NCBI GenBank assembly: GCA_017626295.1
Contig: JAGAJB010000038.1
Span: forward strand, 1-64,000
Direction of reading: 5' to 3'
Origin: Clostridia bacterium
Lineage (GTDB): Bacteria > Bacillota > Clostridia > Oscillospirales > Acutalibacteraceae
Length of the DNA: 64,000 bases
Positions 28,353 to 36,346 of the stretch are shown piece by piece (positions within the stretch are counted from its first letter, which is position 1; every line of letters begins with the position of its first letter). The translations under genes and the position numbers were made by a program. The notes under the pieces are model-generated. The model ran no database searches and was not told the DNA's origin. It worked only from the letters and a program-made list of their open reading frames with translations.

Positions 28353-29378
28353 ATGGTCGGTTTAAAAATCGGTCTTGATATAGGAACAGGCTATGTAACA
28401 GCCGCGGTTGAAGGCAAGGGGGTTGTCCTTTGCGAGCCGGCTGTTGTGGCACTTGAAAGGGAAACGGGCAAAGTCCTTGAAGCAGGCACTAAAGCCGCCG
28501 AAATGACAGGCAGATGTCCCGATGCCATTAAACTTGTAAGGCCTCTTTTAAGCGGCGGTGTTTCCGAACTTGAAAGCAGTGAAAAACTTTTAAGAAGTTT
28601 TCTTGAAAGAATTTGTAAAAATAAAATATTTAAACCCACCGTTGTTGCCACAGTTCCCGCAGGGGTTACTAACCTTGAAAAACGTAACGTTCTCGGGTGT
28701 ATACTTCGCGCAGGGGCAGGCAGAGCCACAGTTATTGAAGAACCTTTGGCAACTGCCCTGGGGATAGGCGTTATGCTCAATAAACCCTACGGAACTATGA
28801 TAGTAAACGTGGGAGCAGGTACTACGGGTGTTGCGGTTGTAACCATGGGAAGCATTGCGGTTGCAAAAAGTGTTCCCATTGGTGGCAATAATATGGATAA
28901 AATAATAAAAACTTACCTTAAAGCCAACCGCGGTGTTGCCGTGGGCAGACTTACCGCAAGGGAGTTAAAGCATATTCTCGGCGGTGCTAAAATGCGCGAG
29001 GAAACCATTGCCGCAATTGCAAAGGGGAAGGATATGTCCGACGGTATGCCCTTGTTTTTTGAAGTTACCGCACAGGAGATTAACTACGCAATCCGCGACT
29101 GTATTGATGAAATCTGCTCTGCAATAACAGGGGTCCTTGAAGTTACACCGCCCGAACTCGTTAAGGATATTACCGATGATGGCATATTCCTTTGCGGAGG
29201 TATGGCAGAACTTTACGGACTTGATAAATATATAACCGAAGCCACGGGCATTAAAGTACACATTCCCGGTAATCATACAAATGTTGCGGCTTTAGGTTGC
29301 CTGAGAGCCCTTAACGAAGACAAATATCTGTCACAAAACGGCTATCATTTTGTGACCCTTGAAACACTCAATTTGTGA
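28353..29378 (+). CDS. Divergent MreB/Mbl-like actin paralogue
   Basis: A 341-residue actin-fold protein. The phosphate-1 motif is DIGTGYVTAAVEGKG (from D9), followed by the MreB-like GVVLCEPAVVALE, then VPAGVTNLEKR, EEPLATALG near residue 129 and a C-terminal GIFLCGGMAEL. The phosphate-2 motif, normally DIGGGTT in MreB, reads NVGAGTT with Asn at 152. Classical MreB polymerises under the membrane to guide wall synthesis; this copy is divergent and its partners are unknown. ATG 28353 gives the family N-terminus; an in-frame ATG lies at 28338. It is the first gene of an operon with polA, 7 bp apart. Confidence 0.78.
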   Translation: MVGLKIGLDIGTGYVTAAVEGKGVVLCEPAVVALERETGKVLEAGTKAAEMTGRCPDAIKLVRPLLSGGVSELESSEKLLRSFLERICKNKIFKPTVVATVPAGVTNLEKRNVLGCILRAGAGRATVIEEPLATALGIGVMLNKPYGTMIVNVGAGTTGVAVVTMGSIAVAKSVPIGGNNMDKIIKTYLKANRGVAVGRLTARELKHILGGAKMREETIAAIAKGKDMSDGMPLFFEVTAQEINYAIRDCIDEICSAITGVLEVTPPELVKDITDDGIFLCGGMAELYGLDKYITEATGIKVHIPGNHTNVAALGCLRALNEDKYLSQNGYHFVTLETLNL

Positions 29379-29385
29379 GGTATTT

Positions 29386-31995
29386 ATGAAATTACTTGTA
29401 ATCGACGGAAACTCAATTCTTAACCGTGCATTTTATGGTGTGCGTATGCTTACAACTAAAGACGGAAAATTCACAAACGGTATTTTCGGGTTTATGAATA
29501 TACTTCTCGGTATGCTTGAGGAGTACAAGCCCGATTCCGTTGCCGTGGCTTTCGACGTTAAATCGCCCACATTCAGACACGAAATGTACGATGCATATAA
29601 AGGCACAAGAAAACCCGCACCCTCGGAACTTATAGAGCAGTTCCCGACTTTAAAGGAGTTGTTGGGCTATCTCGGTTTTACGGTTGTTGAAAAACCGGGG
29701 TATGAGGCAGACGATATTTTAGGTACACTTTCTGCCGCTTGCGGTAAAGATGATTTCTGCTATATTGCCACAGGGGACAGAGACAGTCTGCAACTTGTAA
29801 GGGATAATGTTAACGTTCTTCTTGCAACCACCAAAATGGGTAAATCCACAACCGTAAAATATGATACCGATAAAATTAAGGAAGTTTACGGTGTAACACC
29901 TGAGCAACTTATTGATATAAAGGCTATACAGGGCGATACTTCCGACAATATTCCCGGTGTTGCCGGTATTGGCGAAAAGGGTGCGGCGGAACTTATACAG
30001 AAGTTCGGTTCCATTGAAAATATTTACGAAAATCTTTCGGACCTTGATATAAAACCGGGTATGAAAGTAAAACTTGAAACATCAAAGGATAATGCCTTTT
30101 TAAGTAAAAAATTAGGTACAATATGCCTTACTGCCCCTGTTGACACGGATTTAAGTTCTTACCTTATTAAAGAGGCTGATGCGGTAAAGGCTACTAATCT
30201 TTTAGCATCCCTTGAAATGTTCAAGATTTTAAACAGACTTAATCTTAATACGGATGAAGTTCCCGTAAGTGACGGTACAAAAACGCTAAAACTTACCGAA
30301 ACCAACGATTACGATGAGTTTTACAATGCCCTTAAATCAACAGGCAAAGCCTTTTTTACCGTGAAATACAACGATTGCGGTATAGAATATATTCTCTTTA
30401 AAACTGCCGACGGTGTGGTTTTAACGCAGAATAACGACTTTATGTTTATATCCTTTGCAACAAGTGTATTTTCCGATAACTCTATTGAGAAATATACCGA
30501 TGATTCCAAAAGGCTTTACAGTTTTTGCGATGCAGGCGGAATTGAACTTAATAACGTTAAACTTGATACATCGCTTGCCGCCTATTTATTAAACCCCAAT
30601 TCAAGTGATTATTCAGTTAAAGCCCTTGCAGGTGCATATTCCTTGAATGCCGTTAAAGTTGATGCAGGCGAACTTTCTTCATTTTACGAAACAGAGAAAG
30701 AGTATGTTGATTCAGCGGCGGTTATTGAGGCTTTGAGTGTAAAACTTACGGCGGCAGTAAGCGAAAATTCACAGGAAAAACTTTTAAGTGATATTGAAAT
30801 ACCCCTTGCAAGAGTTCTTGCGAGTATGGAGCGAGAGGGATTTTCGGTTGATAGAGTCGGTCTCGAAAATTACAGCGACAAAATCGGCGCAAGGCTTGAA
30901 GAAAGTCTTCGCAAAGTTTACGATTTAGCAGGGTGTGAATTCAACCTTAACTCTCCCAAACAGTTAAGCGATGTTCTCTTTTCCGAAGATAAATTGAATC
31001 TTCCCCACGGTAAAAAGACAAAAAGCGGATATTCCACCAATGCGGATGTTTTGGAGTCTTTGCGCGATAAACACCCCATTATTAACGAAATTCTCCAATA
31101 CCGCGCACTTCAGAAACTTAAATCTACCTATTGCGAAGGTCTTTTAAAAGTTATTGATAATGACGGCAGAATACATTCAACCCTTAACCAGACCGAAACA
31201 CGCACGGGCAGAATTTCTTCCGCTGAGCCGAATCTTCAGAATATTCCCGTAAGAACAGAATTAGGCAGAGAATTACGCCGTTTCTTTAACGCAAAAGAGG
31301 GGTATATGTTGGTGGATGCCGACTATTCCCAGATTGAACTTCGCGTTCTCGCCGCCTTGGCAGAGGATGAAAATATGATAAATGCCTTTATCAGCGGTGC
31401 GGATATTCACTCTATAACCGCTTCACAGGTTTTAGGTGTTCCCTTGGAGGAAGTTACACCTAATGACCGCCGTAAAGCAAAGGCTGTTAACTTCGGCATT
31501 GTTTACGGAATAGGCGCATTTTCACTTTCAAATGATATAGGCACAAGCGTTGTGGAAGCAGACCGATATATAAAAGGTTACCTTGCCAATTATTCAGGTG
31601 TGGCATCGTTTATGGAAAAAGCCAAAAAAGATGCCAAAGAAAAAGGTTATGCCGAAACCTATTTCGGCAGACGCCGTTATCTTCCCGAACTTCTCGAATC
31701 AAACGCAATAAGGCGCGGTTTCGGTGAGCGCGTGGCAATGAATATGCCCATACAGGGAACAGCGGCGGATATAATTAAAATCGCAATGATAAGAGTTTTT
31801 GAACGCCTTAAAGAAGAGTACCCCGAAGCAAAACTCATAATGCAGGTACACGACGAACTTATTATTGAAGCACCCGAAAATGATGCGGAAAATATTGCCG
31901 CACTTCTTAAAGAAACTATGGAAAACGCTTGCGAACTTTCAGTGCCTTTAACTGTGGAAGTTGCTTGCGGTAAAACCTGGTACGATACGAAATGA
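29386..31995 (+). CDS. polA: DNA polymerase I
   Basis: An 869-residue repair and Okazaki-processing polymerase. It has the 5' nuclease domain (residues about 1-260; VAFDVKSPTFRHEMYDAYKGTR, YEADDILGT, GDTSDNIPGV), a middle domain in which the exonuclease DxE motif is not recognisable, and the polymerase domain with TETRTGRISS, the metal motif A DADYSQIELRVLA, the O helix RRKAKAVNFGIVYG and motif C VHDELIIE. The start is ATG 29386 because GAGG is 5-6 nt upstream and the protein then begins MKLLVIDGNS; the frame opens at 29359. Proofreading is probably absent. Confidence 0.96.
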   Translation: MKLLVIDGNSILNRAFYGVRMLTTKDGKFTNGIFGFMNILLGMLEEYKPDSVAVAFDVKSPTFRHEMYDAYKGTRKPAPSELIEQFPTLKELLGYLGFTVVEKPGYEADDILGTLSAACGKDDFCYIATGDRDSLQLVRDNVNVLLATTKMGKSTTVKYDTDKIKEVYGVTPEQLIDIKAIQGDTSDNIPGVAGIGEKGAAELIQKFGSIENIYENLSDLDIKPGMKVKLETSKDNAFLSKKLGTICLTAPVDTDLSSYLIKEADAVKATNLLASLEMFKILNRLNLNTDEVPVSDGTKTLKLTETNDYDEFYNALKSTGKAFFTVKYNDCGIEYILFKTADGVVLTQNNDFMFISFATSVFSDNSIEKYTDDSKRLYSFCDAGGIELNNVKLDTSLAAYLLNPNSSDYSVKALAGAYSLNAVKVDAGELSSFYETEKEYVDSAAVIEALSVKLTAAVSENSQEKLLSDIEIPLARVLASMEREGFSVDRVGLENYSDKIGARLEESLRKVYDLAGCEFNLNSPKQLSDVLFSEDKLNLPHGKKTKSGYSTNADVLESLRDKHPIINEILQYRALQKLKSTYCEGLLKVIDNDGRIHSTLNQTETRTGRISSAEPNLQNIPVRTELGRELRRFFNAKEGYMLVDADYSQIELRVLAALAEDENMINAFISGADIHSITASQVLGVPLEEVTPNDRRKAKAVNFGIVYGIGAFSLSNDIGTSVVEADRYIKGYLANYSGVASFMEKAKKDAKEKGYAETYFGRRRYLPELLESNAIRRGFGERVAMNMPIQGTAADIIKIAMIRVFERLKEEYPEAKLIMQVHDELIIEAPENDAENIAALLKETMENACELSVPLTVEVACGKTWYDTK

Positions 31996-32447
31996 TGAAT
32001 ATTACCATAGAAAAAATGGGCGAAAATCACATTGAAAAACTCGCCCTTATTGAAAAAGAATGTTTTTCAACACCTTGGAGCAAAAACGCTTTAAGAGAAG
32101 AACTGGAAAACTCTCACGCACGGTTTTTAGTGGCGGTGTGTGACGGTGAGGTTTCGGGTTATATAGGCGCCCATAATATTTTAGGTGAAGTTTATATAAC
32201 CAATGTTGCGGTGTCGGAAAAACACAGGCGAAAGGGTATGGGCGAAAAACTCATAAACAGCCTTATTTCGTTGTGCGAAAGTGAAAACGCTGAATTTATC
32301 ACTCTGGAAGTGCGGGAATCCAATAAACCTGCAATTAACCTTTATAAAAAAATGAATTTTAAAGATGTGGGTAAGCGTAAGGATTTTTATGAAAACCCAA
32401 AAGAAGATGCAATTTTAATGACTTACAAACCGGACGGTGAAATATGA
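31992..32447 (+). CDS. rimI: Ribosomal protein alanine N-acetyltransferase RimI-like (GNAT)
   Basis: A 151-residue GNAT acetyltransferase. The acetyl-CoA loop is VSEKHRRKGMGEKL (about 76-89), and the family signature LEVRESNKPAINLYKKMNF follows. RimI acetylates the N-terminus of ribosomal protein bS18 in Escherichia coli; in clostridia the gene is commonly beside tsaD, as here. It overlaps polA by 4 bp and tsaD by 4 bp. A second ATG at 31995 is an equal start. Confidence 0.9.
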   Translation: MMNITIEKMGENHIEKLALIEKECFSTPWSKNALREELENSHARFLVAVCDGEVSGYIGAHNILGEVYITNVAVSEKHRRKGMGEKLINSLISLCESENAEFITLEVRESNKPAINLYKKMNFKDVGKRKDFYENPKEDAILMTYKPDGEI

Positions 32448-33451
32448 AAATACTCGGTATAGAAAGTTCCTGTGACGAAACAGCAGCATCCGTTGTAGAG
32501 GACGGAAGAAAAGTTCTTTCAAACGTAATAGCATCACAGGTTGAAGAACATAAAATTTACGGTGGCGTAGTGCCCGAAATCGCATCAAGGCGCCATACGG
32601 AAGCAATATGCGGTGTTGTGGAAAAAGCCTTAAAAGATGCAGGTTGCACCCTCAGTGACATTGATGCTTTGGCGGTTACTTATGCACCCGGTCTTATCGG
32701 TGCGCTTCTTGTAGGCGTGAACTACGCAAAAGGTGTTTCGCTTTCCACAGGTTTACCCCTTGTGCCTGTACACCATTTAAGAGGGCATATTGCCGCTAAC
32801 TATATTTCAAGTGAAGAAATAAAACCGCCGTTTCTTTCCCTTGTGGTGTCGGGCGGTCACACGCATATTATAAATGTAAAATCATACACCGATTTTGAAG
32901 TTATCGGCAGAACCCGTGACGATGCGGCAGGCGAGGCGATGGATAAAGCGGCTCGTACCGTGGGACTTCCGTACCCGGGTGGTGTTAACCTTGATAAAAT
33001 ATCAAAAGACGGTGACGAAAATAAATATAAATTCCCTGTACCCAAAGTTTCTGATTCAAAATATGATTTCAGTTTTTCGGGACTCAAAACGTTTGCGGTG
33101 AATTTGGTACATAACGCCTCTCAAAAGGGCGAAACGGTTAAACCCGAAGACTTAGGTGCATCATTTATAAAAGCAGTTACGGATTTACTCGTTTCTCATA
33201 CAATGGAAGCCGCCAAGGACACAGGTGCAAAAACATTGGTCCTTGCAGGCGGTGTTTCCGCAAACTCCCGACTTCGCAGAGTTATGAAAGAAGAGTGTGA
33301 TAAAAGGGGCATAAAACTCTTTATGCCGGAACTTAAATACTGCGGTGATAACGCGGCTATGATAGCCTCGCAGGGCTACTATGAGTATTTAAACGGCAAA
33401 AGAGCAGACCTGACACTCAATGCAGTAGCGTCGATGGGGATTGATGAATAA
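32444..33451 (+). CDS. tsaD: tRNA N6-adenosine threonylcarbamoyltransferase TsaD
   Basis: A 335-residue Kae1/TsaD enzyme that transfers threonylcarbamoyl to A37 of ANN-decoding tRNAs with TsaB and TsaE. It opens with ILGIESSCDETAASVV, contains the metal-binding HLRGH (HxxxH) near residue 111, VSGGHTHI near 132, AGGVSANSRLR near 268 and GDNAAMIA near 302. Last gene of the operon; tsaB and tsaE are not in the window. Confidence 0.97.
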   Translation: MKILGIESSCDETAASVVEDGRKVLSNVIASQVEEHKIYGGVVPEIASRRHTEAICGVVEKALKDAGCTLSDIDALAVTYAPGLIGALLVGVNYAKGVSLSTGLPLVPVHHLRGHIAANYISSEEIKPPFLSLVVSGGHTHIINVKSYTDFEVIGRTRDDAAGEAMDKAARTVGLPYPGGVNLDKISKDGDENKYKFPVPKVSDSKYDFSFSGLKTFAVNLVHNASQKGETVKPEDLGASFIKAVTDLLVSHTMEAAKDTGAKTLVLAGGVSANSRLRRVMKEECDKRGIKLFMPELKYCGDNAAMIASQGYYEYLNGKRADLTLNAVASMGIDE

Positions 33452-33487
33452 AAAATTCACCGCAGTTCGTCTGCGGTGAATTTTTTT
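33451..33487. terminator. Bidirectional terminator
   Basis: AAAAATTCACCGCAG (33451-33465) pairs with CTGCGGTGAATTTTT (33471-33485) around a 5-nt loop, overlapping the ends of convergent tsaD and trmL. Confidence 0.9.
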
Positions 33488-33986
33488 ATTCCCAAGTATA
33501 ATTATGCAACTGCCCTTTATTCTGAAGTTCGGGGTAGCCTAACTGTCTTAAAGCCTCGTAAACACCGATAGCGACGGAGTTTGAAAGGTTTAAACTTCTT
33601 GCATCGTCTATCATCGGTATTCTCACGCATTCATCGGGGTGGTCTAAAAGAAGTTCTTCGGGAAGACCTTTTGTTTCCTTGCCGAAAATCAGATATGATT
33701 TATCTGTGTAAGTAACATCCGAGTGTGTTTTTCGTGCTTTTGTGGTGAAAAAGAAGTAATTTCCGTCGGGGTTTTTCTCGAAAAATTCTTCTATGTTTTT
33801 ATAGTATGTTAAATCTAAAAGATACCAATAATCAAGCCCTGCGCGTTTTAATTTTTTATCGTCAATGGTGAAACCCATCGGTTTAATAATATGCAGTCGT
33901 GCGCCTGTTGCCGCACAGGTTCTTGCAATATTACCTGTGTTTTGGGGAATTTCCGGCTCAACAAGAACTATATTTAATTCGCTCAT
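33486..33986 (-). CDS. trmL: tRNA (cytidine(34)-2'-O)-methyltransferase TrmL
   Basis: A 166-residue SPOUT-fold methyltransferase. The N-terminal LVEPEIPQNTGNIARTC, the middle LIFGKETKGLP and the C-terminal knot sequence RIPMIDDARSLNLSNSVAI are all family signatures. It 2'-O-methylates the wobble nucleotide of leucine tRNAs. Its ATG overlaps the stop of the upstream kinase gene by 4 bp. Confidence 0.95.
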   Translation of the reverse strand: MSELNIVLVEPEIPQNTGNIARTCAATGARLHIIKPMGFTIDDKKLKRAGLDYWYLLDLTYYKNIEEFFEKNPDGNYFFFTTKARKTHSDVTYTDKSYLIFGKETKGLPEELLLDHPDECVRIPMIDDARSLNLSNSVAIGVYEALRQLGYPELQNKGQLHNYTWE

Positions 33987-34831
33987 ACTTTTCCCAGTTC
34001 CTTTATGTAAAATGGTATTCCGCGTTCAAAATCAACGCCGTACGTAATGGGGTCATCCATAGATTGTGTGCGTTTTATACAGTCGCAAACATATCTTGCC
34101 GCAATGCCCATTGCTTCTTCTAAAGTGAAATTATTAAGAAGAGCACCACAGAAAGCACTTGCAAATACGTCGCCTGTGCCGTGGTAAGCGCCGGGGAGTT
34201 TGTTTTCAAAATAGTAGTGGGGAACTCTGTCCTGACCCATACAGGCAGCGCCGACTTTACTTTCCTCAAAACTTACCCCTGTAAGAACAACGTTTTTTGC
34301 ACCCATATCGAGAAGTTTGTTTAAAAGATTTACAATGTATTCCTCGGTCTGAACGCCCTCAATAAATTTTTCGTCTGTCATAAAGCAAGCCTCTGTAATA
34401 TTGGGCAAAATAATATCAGCCTTAGCACAGAGTTCAGCCATTGCTTTTGCGAATTTTTCATCAAAGATTTTGTACATTACGCCGTGGTCTGCCATACAAG
34501 GGTCGGCAATGAAGATATTTTTATCGGTTTTGAAATCATCGGCAAATTTTTTTACTATGTCAATCTGGTCAAATGAGCCGAGAAAACCCGAGTATATTGC
34601 ATCGGGGTTAAGTTTTATTGATTTCCAATGTTCGCCCATAGCAGGCATATCACAAGTAAGGTCGCGGTAAGTGTAGCCTGTAAAACCGCCTGTGTGTGTA
34701 GAAAGAACTGCGGTGGGCATACAGATAGTTTCAACGCCCGCTGCAGAAATTATAGGCAGGGCAACGGTAAGCGAGCATTTGCCGAAACCTGAAATATCGT
34801 TTATAGCAACAAGTCTTTTCTGATTTTCCAT
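33983..34831 (-). CDS. Pyridoxal/pyridoxamine kinase (ribokinase family)
   Basis: A 282-residue PdxY/PdxK-like kinase for B6 vitamer salvage. It begins with VAINDISGFGKCSLTVALPII, which forms the substrate site, and carries the C-terminal anion-hole motif GTGDVFASAFCGAL near residue 222. The start is ATG 34831, with AAGGA 9 nt upstream; the frame is open to 34873. Cotranscribed with trmL, which follows with a 4-bp overlap. Confidence 0.88.
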   Translation of the reverse strand: MENQKRLVAINDISGFGKCSLTVALPIISAAGVETICMPTAVLSTHTGGFTGYTYRDLTCDMPAMGEHWKSIKLNPDAIYSGFLGSFDQIDIVKKFADDFKTDKNIFIADPCMADHGVMYKIFDEKFAKAMAELCAKADIILPNITEACFMTDEKFIEGVQTEEYIVNLLNKLLDMGAKNVVLTGVSFEESKVGAACMGQDRVPHYYFENKLPGAYHGTGDVFASAFCGALLNNFTLEEAMGIAARYVCDCIKRTQSMDDPITYGVDFERGIPFYIKELGKV

Positions 34832-34991
34832 AATATTATTCCTTTCAAAAAAGTTTATATCTATGGATAACATTGTAAATAAAATTTGGTGATGTTAAAA
34901 GTATCAGAATAAAGAATTTTAATATAACCAGATTTGTTTTTTCACTTCCATTTAATTTTAGCGTGATTAAGGTTTACTTTAATTCGGTTTG

Positions 34992-35022
34992 GGGCAAACT
35001 TTTGAGGGTAAGAGTTTTGCCC
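34992..35022 (+). promoter_or_regulatory. Leader stem-loop ahead of a small membrane protein gene
   Basis: GGGCAAACTTTT (34992-35003) can pair with AAGAGTTTTGCCC (35010-35022) with one bulge, closing a 6-nt loop. No T run follows, so it is not a classic terminator. It ends 9 nt before the AGGAGG ribosome site and may affect translation or mRNA stability. Confidence 0.4.
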
Positions 35023-35044
35023 GAAAATTTAGGAGGTGGAAAAA

Positions 35045-35248
35045 ATGAAAATGAGCATTAAAAATATGAAAACCGAGGATATGGCAAAAATCGGTACTGC
35101 GGCTATGGCGGTAGGTGTGGCTGCTGCGGTAGCGGCAGGCGTGGTTAACTCACGAAACAGCACAAAACACAAAATGAAAAAACTTGCAAAGAAAACTGCA
35201 AAAAATATGGATAACATCGTAAACACAATGCAGTATATGTTTAAGTAA
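35045..35248 (+). CDS. Small single-span membrane protein
   Basis: A 67-residue protein with one hydrophobic Ala/Val/Gly-rich segment (residues about 18-34) followed by a basic, helix-prone tail (KHKMKKLAKKTAKNM). No family is recognised with certainty. The start is ATG 35045, 8 nt after AGGAGG; a GTG at 35036 lies inside that site. It has its own terminator, and the strong ribosome site argues that it is really expressed. Confidence 0.65.
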   Translation: MKMSIKNMKTEDMAKIGTAAMAVGVAAAVAAGVVNSRNSTKHKMKKLAKKTAKNMDNIVNTMQYMFK

Positions 35249-35262
35249 GAAAGACAAGTAAA

Positions 35263-35289
35263 GGGACGGAAACTTCCGTCCCGTGTTTT
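35263..35289 (+). terminator. Hairpin terminator
   Basis: GGGACGGAA (35263-35271) pairs with TTCCGTCCC (35274-35282), followed by GTGTTTTA. The T run is short, so read-through to the next gene is possible. Confidence 0.65.
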
Positions 35290-35308
35290 AATAAAAGGAT
35301 GTGAGAGA

Positions 35309-36310
35309 ATGAAAAAGATTATATCAATAATACTTACAGTTTCTTTGTGCTTCTGTTTTACTGCCTGCGGTAAGGAGGGAAATAACGGTGCAACTTCGTC
35401 TTTTTCTACGGATGCACAAACATCAACCGAAACCGTCGTTGAAACTACCGAGAAAACTTCAACAGAGTCAACAACGGGCGAAAGTACCCCTGTGCCGTCG
35501 CAGATGGATAATTCCACAAAACCCTTAACTGCCGTTTACGGTAAAAGAACAGGTACAGATAAAACTTACACAGGCCTTGAACCTCTCAGGGAGATTAAAC
35601 TTCCTGTTGTAGACCCTCAGAACGTAAGAAAACTTGACGAAACGGAAATTCAACACAGTTTCGGTGTTTCAAAAAACGGTGAGCCTCACGAAATATCCGT
35701 TAATAATCAGAAACTTTATGAAAAATACGGCGCAATGTGTCTTGATACAAGCGGTGAAAAAGTAATTTATCTTACTTTCGACTGCGGATACGAGAACGGC
35801 TGTACAGAAAAAATTCTTGATACTTTAAAAGAGAAAAAAGTTCCTGCGGCATTTTTCGTAACGTTACCCCACGTGAAATCCTGCCCCGAACTTATTGCAA
35901 GAATGATAAATGAGGGGCATACAGTAGGTAACCATTCCGTTAATCACCCTAATTTTTCCGAAATTTCAAGAACACAAATGGCAGAGGAAATAGAAGGTCT
36001 TGATAATTATTTGCGCGTTAATTTCGGTTATTCTTCACCCTTTTTCCGATTCCCCGAAGGTGCCTGTTCCGAAAGCGCGTTGGACTTAGTTCAGAATGCC
36101 CGTTTCAAATCGGTTTTCTGGTCAAGTGCCTACGCAGATTGGGACGTAAGTAACCCTAAAGGCAAACAGTATGCTTTTGATACGGTAACATCAAGACTTC
36201 ATCCCGGTTGTGTTCTTCTTTTGCACGCAGTTTCACCCGACAATGCTGAGGCTTTAGGCGATATTATAGATTACGCACACTCCCAAGGGTATGTTTTTAA
36301 ATCGTTATGA
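35309..36310 (+). CDS. Polysaccharide deacetylase, PdaA-like lipoprotein
   Basis: A 333-residue exported enzyme. The lipobox FTAC marks a lipid-anchored Cys near residue 20, then a Ser/Thr-rich linker to about 75, then the NodB-type domain. Motif 1 is TFDCGYENG, motif 2 the zinc-binding HSVNH near 212-216, motif 3 RFPEGACSE and the last LLHAVSPDN. The TFDxGYENG form is typical of PdaA, which removes acetyl from MurNAc to form muramic delta-lactam in spore cortex. A cortex role is likely but inferred; a wall or polymer deacetylase is possible. Confidence 0.85.
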   Translation: MKKIISIILTVSLCFCFTACGKEGNNGATSSFSTDAQTSTETVVETTEKTSTESTTGESTPVPSQMDNSTKPLTAVYGKRTGTDKTYTGLEPLREIKLPVVDPQNVRKLDETEIQHSFGVSKNGEPHEISVNNQKLYEKYGAMCLDTSGEKVIYLTFDCGYENGCTEKILDTLKEKKVPAAFFVTLPHVKSCPELIARMINEGHTVGNHSVNHPNFSEISRTQMAEEIEGLDNYLRVNFGYSSPFFRFPEGACSESALDLVQNARFKSVFWSSAYADWDVSNPKGKQYAFDTVTSRLHPGCVLLLHAVSPDNAEALGDIIDYAHSQGYVFKSL

Positions 36311-36344
36311 AAAAAAGTGACCGTTTGCAGACGGTCACTTTTTT
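36311..36344. terminator. Bidirectional terminator
   Basis: AAGTGACCGT and ACGGTCACTT (GC core 36317-36324 with 36331-36338) with A and T runs on both sides, between convergent genes. Confidence 0.85.
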
Positions 36345-36346
36345 GA

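Noticed and set aside
35036-35045. GTG start of the 67-residue protein
   Set aside because: The GTG overlaps the AGGAGG ribosome site itself, so the ATG 9 nt later is the start.
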